Shown here one piece after another: positions 20,123-27,952 of a stretch of DNA of 50,163 nt. The notes below the pieces were generated by a model that was not told where the DNA came from, did no database searches, and worked only from the letters and a program-made list of their open reading frames with translations. The DNA is from a virus. How positions within the stretch are numbered: the stretch's first letter is position 1; each line of letters opens with the position of its first letter. The DNA lies in the IMG/VR virus record IMGVR_UViG_3300009528_000007, positions 1 to 50,163 of that record, one strand, 5' to 3'. A program made the position numbers and the translations under genes.

Positions 20123-20538
20123 AGAAGAAAACAAAAATTAATAGAGAAGAAGCCAAGGAATTACTTTACGATTTATATTGGCACGAGAAGAAATCGATAA
20201 GAGAAATAGCAAAGATAATAAAAGCAGACCCTGCTACTGTCCGGGATTGGCTAAAATATCACAATATTAAAACAAGAAACCTCAAGGAGTCTAGCAAAAA
20301 TAGAGGCATGTTTAAAGAAAAACATTATAATTGGAAAGGGGGGAAGCTCACCTACTGGGGTCGTGTAGCACGTAGAGCGTGGGGCGAATATTGGGGAGAA
20401 GAAGTTTCTAAGGGTTATGTTATTCATCATGTAGACAGAAATAAAGAAAATAACGACATTTGCAATTTGGCGCTAATTACGAAAAAACTTCACAGTCAGA
20501 TTCATGTAAAGAGGGATTATTATGAACACGCGAGATAA
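20119..20538 (+). CDS. HNH homing endonuclease with N-terminal HTH (139 aa)
   Basis: HTH REIAKIIKADPATVRDWLKY (residues 28-47) then HNH core GYVIHHVDRNKENNDICNLA (99-118). A free-standing homing-type nuclease that probably nicks or cuts a specific site to spread itself. It sits between two members of a paralogous family, and its last codons overlap member 3, so it may have inserted into that array. Confidence 0.82.
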   Translation: MKKKTKINREEAKELLYDLYWHEKKSIREIAKIIKADPATVRDWLKYHNIKTRNLKESSKNRGMFKEKHYNWKGGKLTYWGRVARRAWGEYWGEEVSKGYVIHHVDRNKENNDICNLALITKKLHSQIHVKRDYYEHAR

Positions 20539-20677
20539 AAAATTAAATGAAATACACAAAATGCTGAGATGGCTCATAGCTGAGGCGATCTATACAGACG
20601 GAGATGTATTGGACGAGATGAGGCTGAAGGCGGAGTGTAACCAGCCTGATATTACGGATATTCTGGAGGGGAAGTGA
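20522..20677 (+). CDS. Small paralogous family protein, member 3 (51 aa)
   Basis: Starts MNTRDKKLNEIHKMLRWLIA; HKMLRWLI...QPDITDILEGK matches members 1 and 2, shortened. It overlaps the HNH gene end by 17 bases and the next GTG start by 4. Short but supported by the paralogy. Confidence 0.68.
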   Translation: MNTRDKKLNEIHKMLRWLIAEAIYTDGDVLDEMRLKAECNQPDITDILEGK

Positions 20678-20988
20678 AACAGCTAGATCGTATCGAGCAA
20701 GCTCTTGAACGCCTAGAGAGGTATTTAATATATCTCAGAAGGGGGTTAATTTGTATTTATCCCCATGGTTCACCAGAGAGGGATGTTTTACATGAGCTTG
20801 AGATACACGATAAATTACATGGTGAGTTCATGGACATTCCAGATAATATTCGGAAAATATGGGATATCCCCATTCCTGAAGATGGGCAGTGTATTTGCCC
20901 CACTTGTGAGGAGAGAAGGAAGAGAAACAAGGATAAAAAGTGTAAGTGGTGGAGGCCGATGCGTTCTGTAAAAAAGGAGTCTAAGTGA
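20674..20988 (+). CDS. Hypothetical protein (104 aa)
   Basis: GTG start (MKQLDRIEQALERLERYLI). The opening QLDRIE repeats that of member 1, but the rest differs: CICPTCEERRKRN is a zinc knuckle, with a basic end. Possibly a recombinant of the family. Confidence 0.66.
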   Translation: MKQLDRIEQALERLERYLIYLRRGLICIYPHGSPERDVLHELEIHDKLHGEFMDIPDNIRKIWDIPIPEDGQCICPTCEERRKRNKDKKCKWWRPMRSVKKESK

Positions 20989-21194
20989 ACTCCCTCGATC
21001 GTGCCTACAAGCGATTGATGAAGGACTCAAGGGAGTATCTCTCTGATATTGTGAAGAAATACAATAAGGCGAACACAGACAAGGAGAAGGCACTGAGGGT
21101 GCTGCATACTTACCGACATTTCTTTGGGGTTGCGGCACATCTCTGCACCTTGCATGAGGATATCAAGAATGGGAAGTTTGAGGAGGGGGGATGA
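20985..21194 (+). CDS. Small helical protein (69 aa)
   Basis: GTG start, begins MNSLDRAYKRLMKDSREYL; basic helices with a Cys/His-containing centre (HFFGVAAHLCTLHED). ATGA overlap downstream. Unknown. Confidence 0.65.
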   Translation: MNSLDRAYKRLMKDSREYLSDIVKKYNKANTDKEKALRVLHTYRHFFGVAAHLCTLHEDIKNGKFEEGG

Positions 21195-21367
21195 GCGAAA
21201 CAACCTTACGGCAAATTGAAATGTTAACCAATGCCTGGGATACTATCGCCAATATGTTTATCAAGGATAAAGAATTAAGAGAAAGAAAAAACACTCTTCT
21301 CGATAAGCTTACGGGAAAAATTCTTGATAAAGTAGATTTTTATTTTAAATCGGACAAGGCTGGGTGA
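21191..21367 (+). CDS. Small helical protein (58 aa)
   Basis: Starts MSETTLRQIEMLTNAWDTIA; GAGGGGGG upstream and an ATGA overlap. Charged, coiled-coil-like (KDKELRERKNTLLDKL). Unknown. Confidence 0.66.
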   Translation: MSETTLRQIEMLTNAWDTIANMFIKDKELRERKNTLLDKLTGKILDKVDFYFKSDKAG

Positions 21368-21399
21368 GAAAAGATTGGTGACTTTGTAGGTAAGCTAAA

Positions 21400-21512
21400 C
21401 AATAAACCCACCATGGACGGAGAGCGTTGTTAACGCTCCATGCATACCGTAGACACCATATGACCCCAGCCTTGACCTCCCGAGTTGGTCGTATGATGTG
21501 GTTTGGGTGGTC
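21400..21512 (+). ncRNA. Structured intergenic RNA candidate
   Basis: No gene fits here. Two strong helices: GAGCGTT-gtt-AACGCTC (21422-21438, perfect) and CACCATATGACC paired with GGTCGTATGATGTG (21454-21465/21487-21500, one wobble and small mismatches). No T-run follows, so this is not an ordinary terminator. Could be a regulatory RNA or an mRNA junction element; strand assumed from flanking genes. Confidence 0.45.
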
Positions 21513-21543
21513 AGTTGAGTAAGATTAGTCAGCGTGGTGAGTA

Positions 21544-21645
21544 ATGAGAACAAGGCTTAAGCGAATCTTTCAGATAGCGATCATCTGCCTCTTGTGGGGC
21601 GTGGTTGTCTGTGGTATTCTTTTTTTGGTGTTTATAGTGAGGTGA
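21544..21645 (+). CDS. Single-TM mini-protein (33 aa)
   Basis: Basic start MRTRLKRIFQ, then a membrane segment (IAIICLLWGVVVCGILFLVF). GGTGAG precedes the ATG. Adjacent to the YopX-like gene. Confidence 0.6.
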   Translation: MRTRLKRIFQIAIICLLWGVVVCGILFLVFIVR

Positions 21646-21649
21646 GGAT

Positions 21650-22072
21650 ATGAGAGAGACTAAATTCAGGGCTTGGGACAAGAATGGAAAGCAGATGTAT
21701 TATCCAGGTGACTTTCCTCCCTCCGAGGAAACTACGGCACACTTAATATCTGTGGACATGGAGGGCATGGGACTCCTCTTTGATGGACAACCTATCGCCT
21801 GCGATGAATGCGGAAGCTTTGCCTATCTCACTCCAGATAGATATATCCTCATGCAATACACGGGCTTAAGGGACAAGAACGGCAAGGAGATTTATGAGGG
21901 TGATATCTATTTCAATGACAGATGGACGGGAGGATGTAAGGGACAAGCTGTAGAATGGGATGGTAGGGGTGGATTTGTTTGTTTTTGTGATGGGGAGTAT
22001 GGAGAGAACCATGAGGAGGTAGAAATCATCGGCAACATCTATGAGAACCCCGAGCTTTTAGAAGAAAAATAA
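21650..22072 (+). CDS. YopX-like phage protein (140 aa)
   Basis: Hallmarks: TKFRAWDKNGKQMYYPGDF at the start, MQYTGLRDKNGKEIYEGDI in the middle, and EIIGNIYENPELL at the end. This matches the YopX family found across phages, whose function is unknown. Full length for the family. GGTGAGGAT lies upstream of ATG 21650. Confidence 0.88.
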   Translation: MRETKFRAWDKNGKQMYYPGDFPPSEETTAHLISVDMEGMGLLFDGQPIACDECGSFAYLTPDRYILMQYTGLRDKNGKEIYEGDIYFNDRWTGGCKGQAVEWDGRGGFVCFCDGEYGENHEEVEIIGNIYENPELLEEK

Positions 22073-22086
22073 AAATAAATTCACTG

Positions 22087-22250
22087 TATATATAATACAG
22101 CCTTTCCAGTAAAATAAAGCTTGACAAATCGGGGGGTAGATCACCATATTAATTAATGGTGACGTGCCTGAAGTAACCCTTTCACTTTCGGGGTAAGGGA
22201 ACCTGCCTTGCTGAATACACAGCAATGTATAAGGCGGGGGTGCTTGGCAA
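22087..22250 (+). ncRNA. Structured leader/RNA candidate with pseudoknot potential
   Basis: Contains TCACCAT/ATGGTGA (22141-22147/22156-22162) and an 8-bp stem CCTGCCTT/AAGGCGGG (22202-22209/22231-22238). That stem encloses GCTG/CAGC (22210-22213/22220-22223) interleaved with ATACA/TGTAT (22215-22219/22226-22230), an H-type pseudoknot layout. A TTGACA lies at 22122-22127 without a clear -10. The possible ATG at 22225 is inside the fold. No known riboswitch recognised. Confidence 0.42.
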
Positions 22251-22353
22251 TGCAAGATTATTGAATGATATCAATAAGCTAGTTGGTGGTCAAGTTGAAA
22301 GCATGTTTGCCTCTCGTAGCTGGGGAGTAGATAACCTTTCCGTTACCGCTTAA
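22225..22353 (+). CDS. Possible small protein (42 aa)
   Basis: MYKAGVLGNARLLNDINKLV and onward reads like protein and ends five bases before the next start. No SD precedes ATG 22225; a GTG at 22240 with AAGG upstream is an alternative start. The initiation region lies inside the predicted fold. Confidence 0.4.
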   Translation: MYKAGVLGNARLLNDINKLVGGQVESMFASRSWGVDNLSVTA

Positions 22354-22357
22354 TACC

Positions 22358-22564
22358 ATGAAAGACAAAGAAGCAAGGGTTCCCTTATTCACTATCGGGT
22401 TTAAGCTTGATGAACAAGGTAATCTTGTTATGGATACATTTCGTGTGTACAATGAATTTATGAAACTATCTATGGAATTACAACATGAACTGATAAATGG
22501 AGCCATGGAAGAACTGGGAGAGAGGCCAGCATGCGCTGGTAGGGAGAAATTAAGTCTTAATTAA
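22358..22564 (+). CDS. Hypothetical protein (68 aa)
   Basis: Starts MKDKEARVPLFTIGFKLDEQ; helical second half (MKLSMELQHELINGAMEEL). No strong SD. Unknown. Confidence 0.58.
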   Translation: MKDKEARVPLFTIGFKLDEQGNLVMDTFRVYNEFMKLSMELQHELINGAMEELGERPACAGREKLSLN

Positions 22565-22605
22565 TAATGCTTGGGGAAGCATGAGACTTGTTATGGAGAT
22601 GATTT

Positions 22606-22776
22606 TTGCCGTATAGGGTTTCTGGAAAAAGGGTTTTACACAAGAAGGGTGGCAAGTGGAAGACGAAACAGGTGTGTGCGTCTCCTGCCGCGGCGAAGAA
22701 AGCGGTGAATCTACTTCGTGGGGTAGAACACGGTTGGAAACCCACTAGCAGGCTTGCGAGAAGGAGAAAGAAGTAA
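22606..22776 (+). CDS. Small basic protein (56 aa), TTG start
   Basis: TTG start with GGAG eight bases upstream. Reads LPYRVSGKRVLHKKGGKWKT then an Ala/Lys helix and a terminal ARRRKK. Strongly basic, so probably DNA- or RNA-binding. The VSGKRVLHKKGGKW pattern recurs in small phage proteins. Confidence 0.62.
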   Translation: MPYRVSGKRVLHKKGGKWKTKQVCASPAAAKKAVNLLRGVEHGWKPTSRLARRRKK

Positions 22777-22777
22777 C

Positions 22778-22990
22778 ATGGAATCAAAGAAAAAGAAGAA
22801 GGAAGTTAAGGATTGCCCACACTGTGGGAAATGTCCCGTGTGCGGACGGCGGAACATTGAGGTGCAACCTTGGTATCCGTATTATCCATATCCTTATCAG
22901 CCGTATCCCTATACTACTAATCCTTGGGATACTGGTACTACATGGACTTCTGATAGTACAGGTAACGATACAACTATTACTTTTAGTTAG
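22778..22990 (+). CDS. Zinc-knuckle protein with Tyr/Pro-rich tail (70 aa)
   Basis: Start ATG 22778 after AAGGAG. MESKKKKK, then CPHCGKCPVCG (two interleaved C-x2-C), then a low-complexity YPYYPYPYQPYPY segment and a Thr/Ser tail. The tail is likely disordered; it may be a virion or adaptor protein. Directly precedes the packaging genes. Confidence 0.66.
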   Translation: MESKKKKKEVKDCPHCGKCPVCGRRNIEVQPWYPYYPYPYQPYPYTTNPWDTGTTWTSDSTGNDTTITFS

Positions 22991-22999
22991 GATGATTTA

Positions 23000-23170
23000 A
23001 TGCCTCTCTGGAAATGTGGGAATTGTATGCATGAGTGGGAGGGGCAATTCAATGAACCATGCGATTGGTGTGGTGGTATTCAAGTTAGGATATTACAAAA
23101 AACCACGCCCTTTGAAGAATGGATAGAAGATTTTATTAAAAGTCAGCAAAAGGGGTTAAATAGTGGCTAG
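23000..23170 (+). CDS. Small zinc-ribbon protein (56 aa)
   Basis: Starts MPLWKCGNCMHEWEGQ; CGNC and CDWC pairs form a zinc ribbon, then an acidic helix (FEEWIEDFIKS). Overlaps the HNH gene start by 8 bases. Confidence 0.68.
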   Translation: MPLWKCGNCMHEWEGQFNEPCDWCGGIQVRILQKTTPFEEWIEDFIKSQQKGLNSG

Positions 23171-23816
23171 GGGTAGAAAAACAGGTGGGCGACAAAAAGA
23201 AGGAGTAAATAAAACCTGTAAAATTTGTGGGGAAGCATTTTATGTTCCTCAATGTAGAAAGGAGTCTGCAATATGTTGTTCTACCGAATGTAGAATAAAG
23301 GCTTGGTCTAAGGCTGGGAGGGACAGTCGTCGCAGGGTTGTTGCGTGTCCTGGTTGTGGTGATAATAAAAAGCATCATAGTCGGGGATTTTGTCATTCTT
23401 GTTACAATAAATTTATATGGAATAAAAATCCAAAAAAACTTGAATATGACAAAACATATTATTTAGCAAATAAAGAATATCTAAAAAAAGCCGCTGGACA
23501 ATATAGAAAAACATTAGCTGGAAAGTTGTCTCATAGGAAAAATTATTACAGTCGTGGTGGGAAAGCTCAATATAACACACAAGAAGTTAAAAGGGCTATT
23601 TATTTTAATTTCTTTAAATATGGGGGACATCATTGCGAGAATTGTAAGACATTTCTAGGTGATTCTCAGCGTTGGTTTTATCAGGTAGACCACATTCACG
23701 CTTTAACAAAGGGTGGTCTAACCGAGTTTAATAATCTACAGATTTTGTGTCAAAAATGTAACCTAGATAAGCGGGGAAAGACAATTGATTATAGGTTTAG
23801 GGAATTAAATGCCTAA
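23163..23816 (+). CDS. HNH endonuclease with N-terminal zinc fingers (217 aa)
   Basis: GTG start. CKICGEAFY...CCSTECR and CPGCGDNKK...CHSCY zinc sites lead to the HNH core YQVDHIHALTKGGLTEFNNL (about residues 177-196) and CQKCN. HNH nucleases beside portal and terminase genes often assist DNA packaging in HK97-like phages. The HTH/zinc layout also fits a homing enzyme. Overlaps the portal start by 8 bases. Confidence 0.82.
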   Translation: MARGRKTGGRQKEGVNKTCKICGEAFYVPQCRKESAICCSTECRIKAWSKAGRDSRRRVVACPGCGDNKKHHSRGFCHSCYNKFIWNKNPKKLEYDKTYYLANKEYLKKAAGQYRKTLAGKLSHRKNYYSRGGKAQYNTQEVKRAIYFNFFKYGGHHCENCKTFLGDSQRWFYQVDHIHALTKGGLTEFNNLQILCQKCNLDKRGKTIDYRFRELNA

Positions 23817-25794
23817 GAAGACAAAAAAAATAACAAAACAACAGAAAGAACAAGCCACAAAAGAAGACATTACGGGTTTTAAAGGAGGATTTGAAGTCAA
23901 CCTCTCTAGGGTTATGGAGTCTGGCGAGAAGCTCAGGGATGTACTCTCGCAGCATGTCGGTCAAACCTTGGATTTGGAGTTAAAGAACCAGGAAGACCTC
24001 ATAAACAAACTCCCTTACTGGCATGACCAGTATCGGGGTAAAAGAGAACCCAAGTCATTTCCTTGGGAGAATTGTGCCAACGTGGCAATTCCCCTCACTC
24101 GATCCAACACAGATGCTATCTTCGTAAGAATCATAGATGCAATCTTCAATAAAGTAAAACTCTGGATAGCAAAAGCACAGACGAAAGAGTTTGTCGGGTT
24201 TGATAAGGAACTTGAAGACCAGCTTAACTGGTTTCAGAAGAATGTTCTTCAGCTTAAAAAGAAGTTATTCTCCCCTCTACTTGAATGCGTAAAAACTGGG
24301 ACTGGGATTGTGATGATAACTAATGTGGAGAGGCATGATGAACGGATGGCCTATGCTACTCCTGCGGAACTGAAGGATAAAGATGTTAAAAAATATTCGG
24401 CAAAGGGAACTCCAAGTAAATTAGTTAAGCGAATAGATAAAACCTATACTGGCCCAGATATTTTTCCCATTCCGAGAAGTGACTGGGTAATGTCTTCTGA
24501 TGCTACGAGTATTGATGATGCCTATATGTGCGGATTCAGGAGCAGGTTTAGAAAACCCCAGATTGACCTAAAGGTAAGGCAGGATTTATATGACAAAGAA
24601 GAAGCCGAGAAATTAACTCAACCAGATGAGGTTGATGAGGCCACGAAGCGCAGGGCCGAGGCTCAGGGCAAAGAGATTAAGAAGACAGAATACGAAGGGC
24701 CTTATGAAATCTGGCAACTGCACATGTACTATGATGTGGATGAAGATGGCGAAGAAGATGATATCGTTATCAGCTATCATAGGAATACGGGGGCTATTTT
24801 AAGGTGTATTTATAACCCATTATTTAAGAAGTTTCGACCCTTTCAGGATTTTATTTTCTATCCCACCGAGTATTGTTCTGATGGAGAGGGTATCTGTGAG
24901 ATCCTTGAGCCACTCCAGAAAGTAGCTGATACAATTACGAACCAGAGGCTTGACACCATGACGCTGATGAATGCGCCGTGGATATTTGTTAGGGCTGGTG
25001 CAGGGATTGATGATCTCAAGCCATCACCAGGTAAGGTTACACCCATAAATGACGAACTGGAGGGTGCTATCAAGATTATTCAGCACCCAGGGCCACCCCC
25101 AGTAACATTCCAGAGTGAGGACAGGATTAATGCCTACGCCGACAGGGCAGTGGGGATTACACCTGCTGTTATGGGGATATCTACTGCTGAGAGGCCCGTT
25201 GCCAAGGAGACCCTGGCTTTACAGCAAGAAGCGAATAAGAAATTCAAGGCTGGAATAGATAATCTTCGAGATAAATTTACCGAATTTGTTTGGAAGCTTA
25301 TTGATTTCTTTACTCAATATCAACCAACCTACAAGTATGGTGATATGGGGGAAGAGCAAACAATAAAGTTTCCCACTGAATACATGAGAGATGGGATAAA
25401 TATCGAACTTGCCACGTCTTCCGAGATGTTGAACCAAGAGATAAGGCGGGAGATTACTTTAACCATATATCAGATTTTAAGTGACTATATGACCAAGATT
25501 GCTGGTATGGGACAGATGATAACAAGTAAAGAAGTGCCGAGTGATTTTAAAAAGTTACTTGTCGAAGGAAATAAGATTAGCGTGAAATTACTAAATAGAC
25601 TACTTGAGGATTTCGAGATTAAAGATGCTGAAGACCTTGTTCTGGATATTGAAAAGAGCATGGATACGAAGAAGGCGATACAGGAGAGTATCGATCTCAT
25701 GCAACCACAGCCCCAGCCTGGGCAGGGGGGCGCACCACAACCAGGTCAGGTGAGACCACCACAGGGAGTTAAGCCGCCACAGGCACCGATGTAA
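23809..25794 (+). CDS. Portal protein
   Basis: 661 aa, typical for large portal proteins of short-tailed phages. Lys-rich start, then REPKSFPWENCANVAIPLTR, a recurrent portal segment, a central DIFPIPRSDWVMSSDA barrel region, and a C-terminal helical stretch ending in a Gln/Pro/Gly-rich tail. It forms the dodecameric DNA gate at one vertex, docking the terminase and later the connector. Gene order portal-scaffold-decoration-capsid supports the call. Confidence 0.85.
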   Translation: MPKKTKKITKQQKEQATKEDITGFKGGFEVNLSRVMESGEKLRDVLSQHVGQTLDLELKNQEDLINKLPYWHDQYRGKREPKSFPWENCANVAIPLTRSNTDAIFVRIIDAIFNKVKLWIAKAQTKEFVGFDKELEDQLNWFQKNVLQLKKKLFSPLLECVKTGTGIVMITNVERHDERMAYATPAELKDKDVKKYSAKGTPSKLVKRIDKTYTGPDIFPIPRSDWVMSSDATSIDDAYMCGFRSRFRKPQIDLKVRQDLYDKEEAEKLTQPDEVDEATKRRAEAQGKEIKKTEYEGPYEIWQLHMYYDVDEDGEEDDIVISYHRNTGAILRCIYNPLFKKFRPFQDFIFYPTEYCSDGEGICEILEPLQKVADTITNQRLDTMTLMNAPWIFVRAGAGIDDLKPSPGKVTPINDELEGAIKIIQHPGPPPVTFQSEDRINAYADRAVGITPAVMGISTAERPVAKETLALQQEANKKFKAGIDNLRDKFTEFVWKLIDFFTQYQPTYKYGDMGEEQTIKFPTEYMRDGINIELATSSEMLNQEIRREITLTIYQILSDYMTKIAGMGQMITSKEVPSDFKKLLVEGNKISVKLLNRLLEDFEIKDAEDLVLDIEKSMDTKKAIQESIDLMQPQPQPGQGGAPQPGQVRPPQGVKPPQAPM

Positions 25795-26030
25795 TGCCCG
25801 ACGTAATAGAACTTGAAAGAGAACTCGATGAAATCAAGAGAAAGGACTTCTGGGCACTATACATAACAGAAATCGGCAAAGAGAGAGAAAGCGCAGTTAA
25901 TCACTGCATCCAAGATAAAGAGCGAGAGAGTATAAGATTTTTTCAGGGGAAGATACAAGTAATAGACGATATTTTATCTTTACCTAAAAGAATTTTAAAA
26001 GAACTCCGAAATAAAGGTGGGGTAGCGTGA
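25794..26030 (+). CDS. Small head-cluster protein (78 aa)
   Basis: Starts MPDVIELERELDEIKRKDFW; charged helical, basic end. Its start overlaps the portal stop (TAATG). May be an assembly helper. No family recognised. Confidence 0.6.
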   Translation: MPDVIELERELDEIKRKDFWALYITEIGKERESAVNHCIQDKERESIRFFQGKIQVIDDILSLPKRILKELRNKGGVA

Positions 26031-26067
26031 AAATCGTCCCACTAAAAAATATATGGAGGAATAATTA

Positions 26068-26907
26068 ATGGCAGAAAAGGACAAGGGGAAGACAGCAGAT
26101 CCTGTGGAACCCGATCCTAGTGATCCTACCCCACAGCCCGAACCTGTTCCCGAACCAGAGCCAAAGGAGCCTCCTGTACCGACTATTCCAAAAGAATACG
26201 AGGGTAAGACATTGGAGGAAATGATCCGAATGGATCAAGAATCGCAGAAGACGATAGGTGAGCAAGCCAAGCAAGTTGGCGATCTCAAGAATAATTTAGC
26301 CTATTCAGATCAACTGCGAGAACTGGCAATGCAGAGAGCCAGGGAAGGTAGCCAGGCTGTTCAACAGCCCGAGGAACTGAAGCTCGATTGGAATTTCGAA
26401 AAACCAATCGAATCTGTTCAAGAGATAGTCAAGAGAGAGCTTGATACAAGAGAGAAGAAGAGGCAGGTGAATGATTTAGAAAAGGTGAAAGCCGAAGCTA
26501 AGTCAAACTATGCCGAAGGTCGAAGCTTGGCCTTGAAACAAAATCCAGATCTTTTTGAGGGCATTGAACGTGAGACTGAAGATGCGGTCTATAATTCTTA
26601 TATGACTGGCATTATAGGTGCACACGCTCTAAGGAATCCAGAAGCATGGAACATGGCAGCCAAGTTAATTCATTTGCGTGATGGTAAAATTGACCGACTT
26701 CAATCTACTGGTGTTAAGCCCGTTGAGACTGTCGGCGGTGAACTTCCAACTCCTGCAAAACCAGGAACTACTGAGAAGCCGTTTACTGGACTCGACTATA
26801 CCGATGAAGGAGTCCAGAAAATGATGAAACAGTATGGGTTAACAAAAGAGGAAGCAGAGGAAATTGTTAAAGAGGGACAGGAAAGAGTTGCAAGGGGGGA
26901 GAAATAA
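26068..26907 (+). CDS. Capsid scaffolding protein
   Basis: 279 aa. Pro/Glu-rich disordered N-terminus (PTPQPEPVPEPEPKEPP), a long charged helical/coiled-coil middle and a Lys/Glu-rich C-terminal helix with QYGLTKEEAEEIVKEGQ, a composition typical of scaffolds. Lies between portal and capsid. It guides procapsid assembly and is then released. GGAGG precedes ATG 26068. Confidence 0.75.
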   Translation: MAEKDKGKTADPVEPDPSDPTPQPEPVPEPEPKEPPVPTIPKEYEGKTLEEMIRMDQESQKTIGEQAKQVGDLKNNLAYSDQLRELAMQRAREGSQAVQQPEELKLDWNFEKPIESVQEIVKRELDTREKKRQVNDLEKVKAEAKSNYAEGRSLALKQNPDLFEGIERETEDAVYNSYMTGIIGAHALRNPEAWNMAAKLIHLRDGKIDRLQSTGVKPVETVGGELPTPAKPGTTEKPFTGLDYTDEGVQKMMKQYGLTKEEAEEIVKEGQERVARGEK

Positions 26908-27389
26908 TGTATTTAAGTGATATAAAGTTTATCAACTTAGAAGCCTCTAAGTGGAATAAAGAGAAATCCAAGCCTCAAGATGGTGTATACGACTTTGATG
27001 AGAAGATCGAGGTAGACTATCGGGGGACAGGGAAGGCTCGTGAATCGAATTGGTGGTTCACTTGGTGCAGATATGACCCTCGAAACAACTATCAGGAACT
27101 TAGAGAGTGGAAGATAATGTTCGGAAATAGCGGGTTCACTCCAGTTAATGTGGACACAGACCCCTATTGGCCCGAACCACTTGCACCCGATGAGAATGGG
27201 AACTATGTTTTTGGCGATCTCATTCTTGTTAAATGTAGGCTTATTGATTACTTGAAGGATAAACTGGAGAGGAAAAAACGTGCTCGTTCCAATGTTGGGC
27301 GTGCCAAACTTGATAAATGGCAGGAACAAATGGAAAAGCATGGTGCTTCTATCCCATCCTCAATGTTTGATGAGCTTATGCCCAAATAA
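26907..27389 (+). CDS. Hypothetical head-module protein (160 aa)
   Basis: Starts MYLSDIKFINLEASKWNKEK; Trp/Tyr-rich beta centre (ESNWWFTWCRYDPRNNY), basic helix near the C-terminus. TAATG overlap with the scaffold gene. Possibly a minor head protein. Confidence 0.62.
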   Translation: MYLSDIKFINLEASKWNKEKSKPQDGVYDFDEKIEVDYRGTGKARESNWWFTWCRYDPRNNYQELREWKIMFGNSGFTPVNVDTDPYWPEPLAPDENGNYVFGDLILVKCRLIDYLKDKLERKKRARSNVGRAKLDKWQEQMEKHGASIPSSMFDELMPK

Positions 27390-27461
27390 GTTTCTTTTCC
27401 TACAATTTAGGTTTTCTCTGCTGAATCGTTAATCCGAAAAAACTAAAAGGAGAAAACTATA

Positions 27462-27941
27462 ATGGCTTTAGCTGCTGGCGCTGTAGAAAGCGTACAACTA
27501 TATAGTGGTGTCGAAAGTCAAGTTGTCCCAGCTCAAGAAGGAGGCACTCTTTCTGCCAATGCCTGGTATAAAGGCGATCTGGTTGTATTCGCAGCCGATG
27601 GTGCTGTTGATACGGTTGGTGCCACTGGTGCATTTAGTGGAATTGCAAGTGACGCTTGTACTGGAACAGATGACACAAAGTTTGAACTATTCCTGATTGA
27701 TCCCGCTGCAATTTACATGATGAGAGTGGAGACTGCTAAAAATTCTGCCATAGCGTATTTAGGAAATGCGTATGGCTTGAATTTTACGGCTGGCACACAA
27801 CGCATAGACCCAGACAATGCTTCTACTGTAGACATTTATGTTGTTGGGCAACACCCATCTGATGTTGGAGTTGCTGGTGCTGGTGTAGATGAAGGAAGAA
27901 TGCTCGTGCGGTTTAACTACGATGTCTTTATTGGCATCTAA
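27462..27941 (+). CDS. Head decoration protein (159 aa)
   Basis: Ala/Gly-rich beta protein with repeated short strands, immediately before the capsid gene, where decoration (cement) proteins of HK97-type phages lie. AAAAGGAG precedes ATG 27462. It would stabilise the expanded shell. Confidence 0.66.
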   Translation: MALAAGAVESVQLYSGVESQVVPAQEGGTLSANAWYKGDLVVFAADGAVDTVGATGAFSGIASDACTGTDDTKFELFLIDPAAIYMMRVETAKNSAIAYLGNAYGLNFTAGTQRIDPDNASTVDIYVVGQHPSDVGVAGAGVDEGRMLVRFNYDVFIGI

Positions 27942-27952
27942 GGGAGATAACA

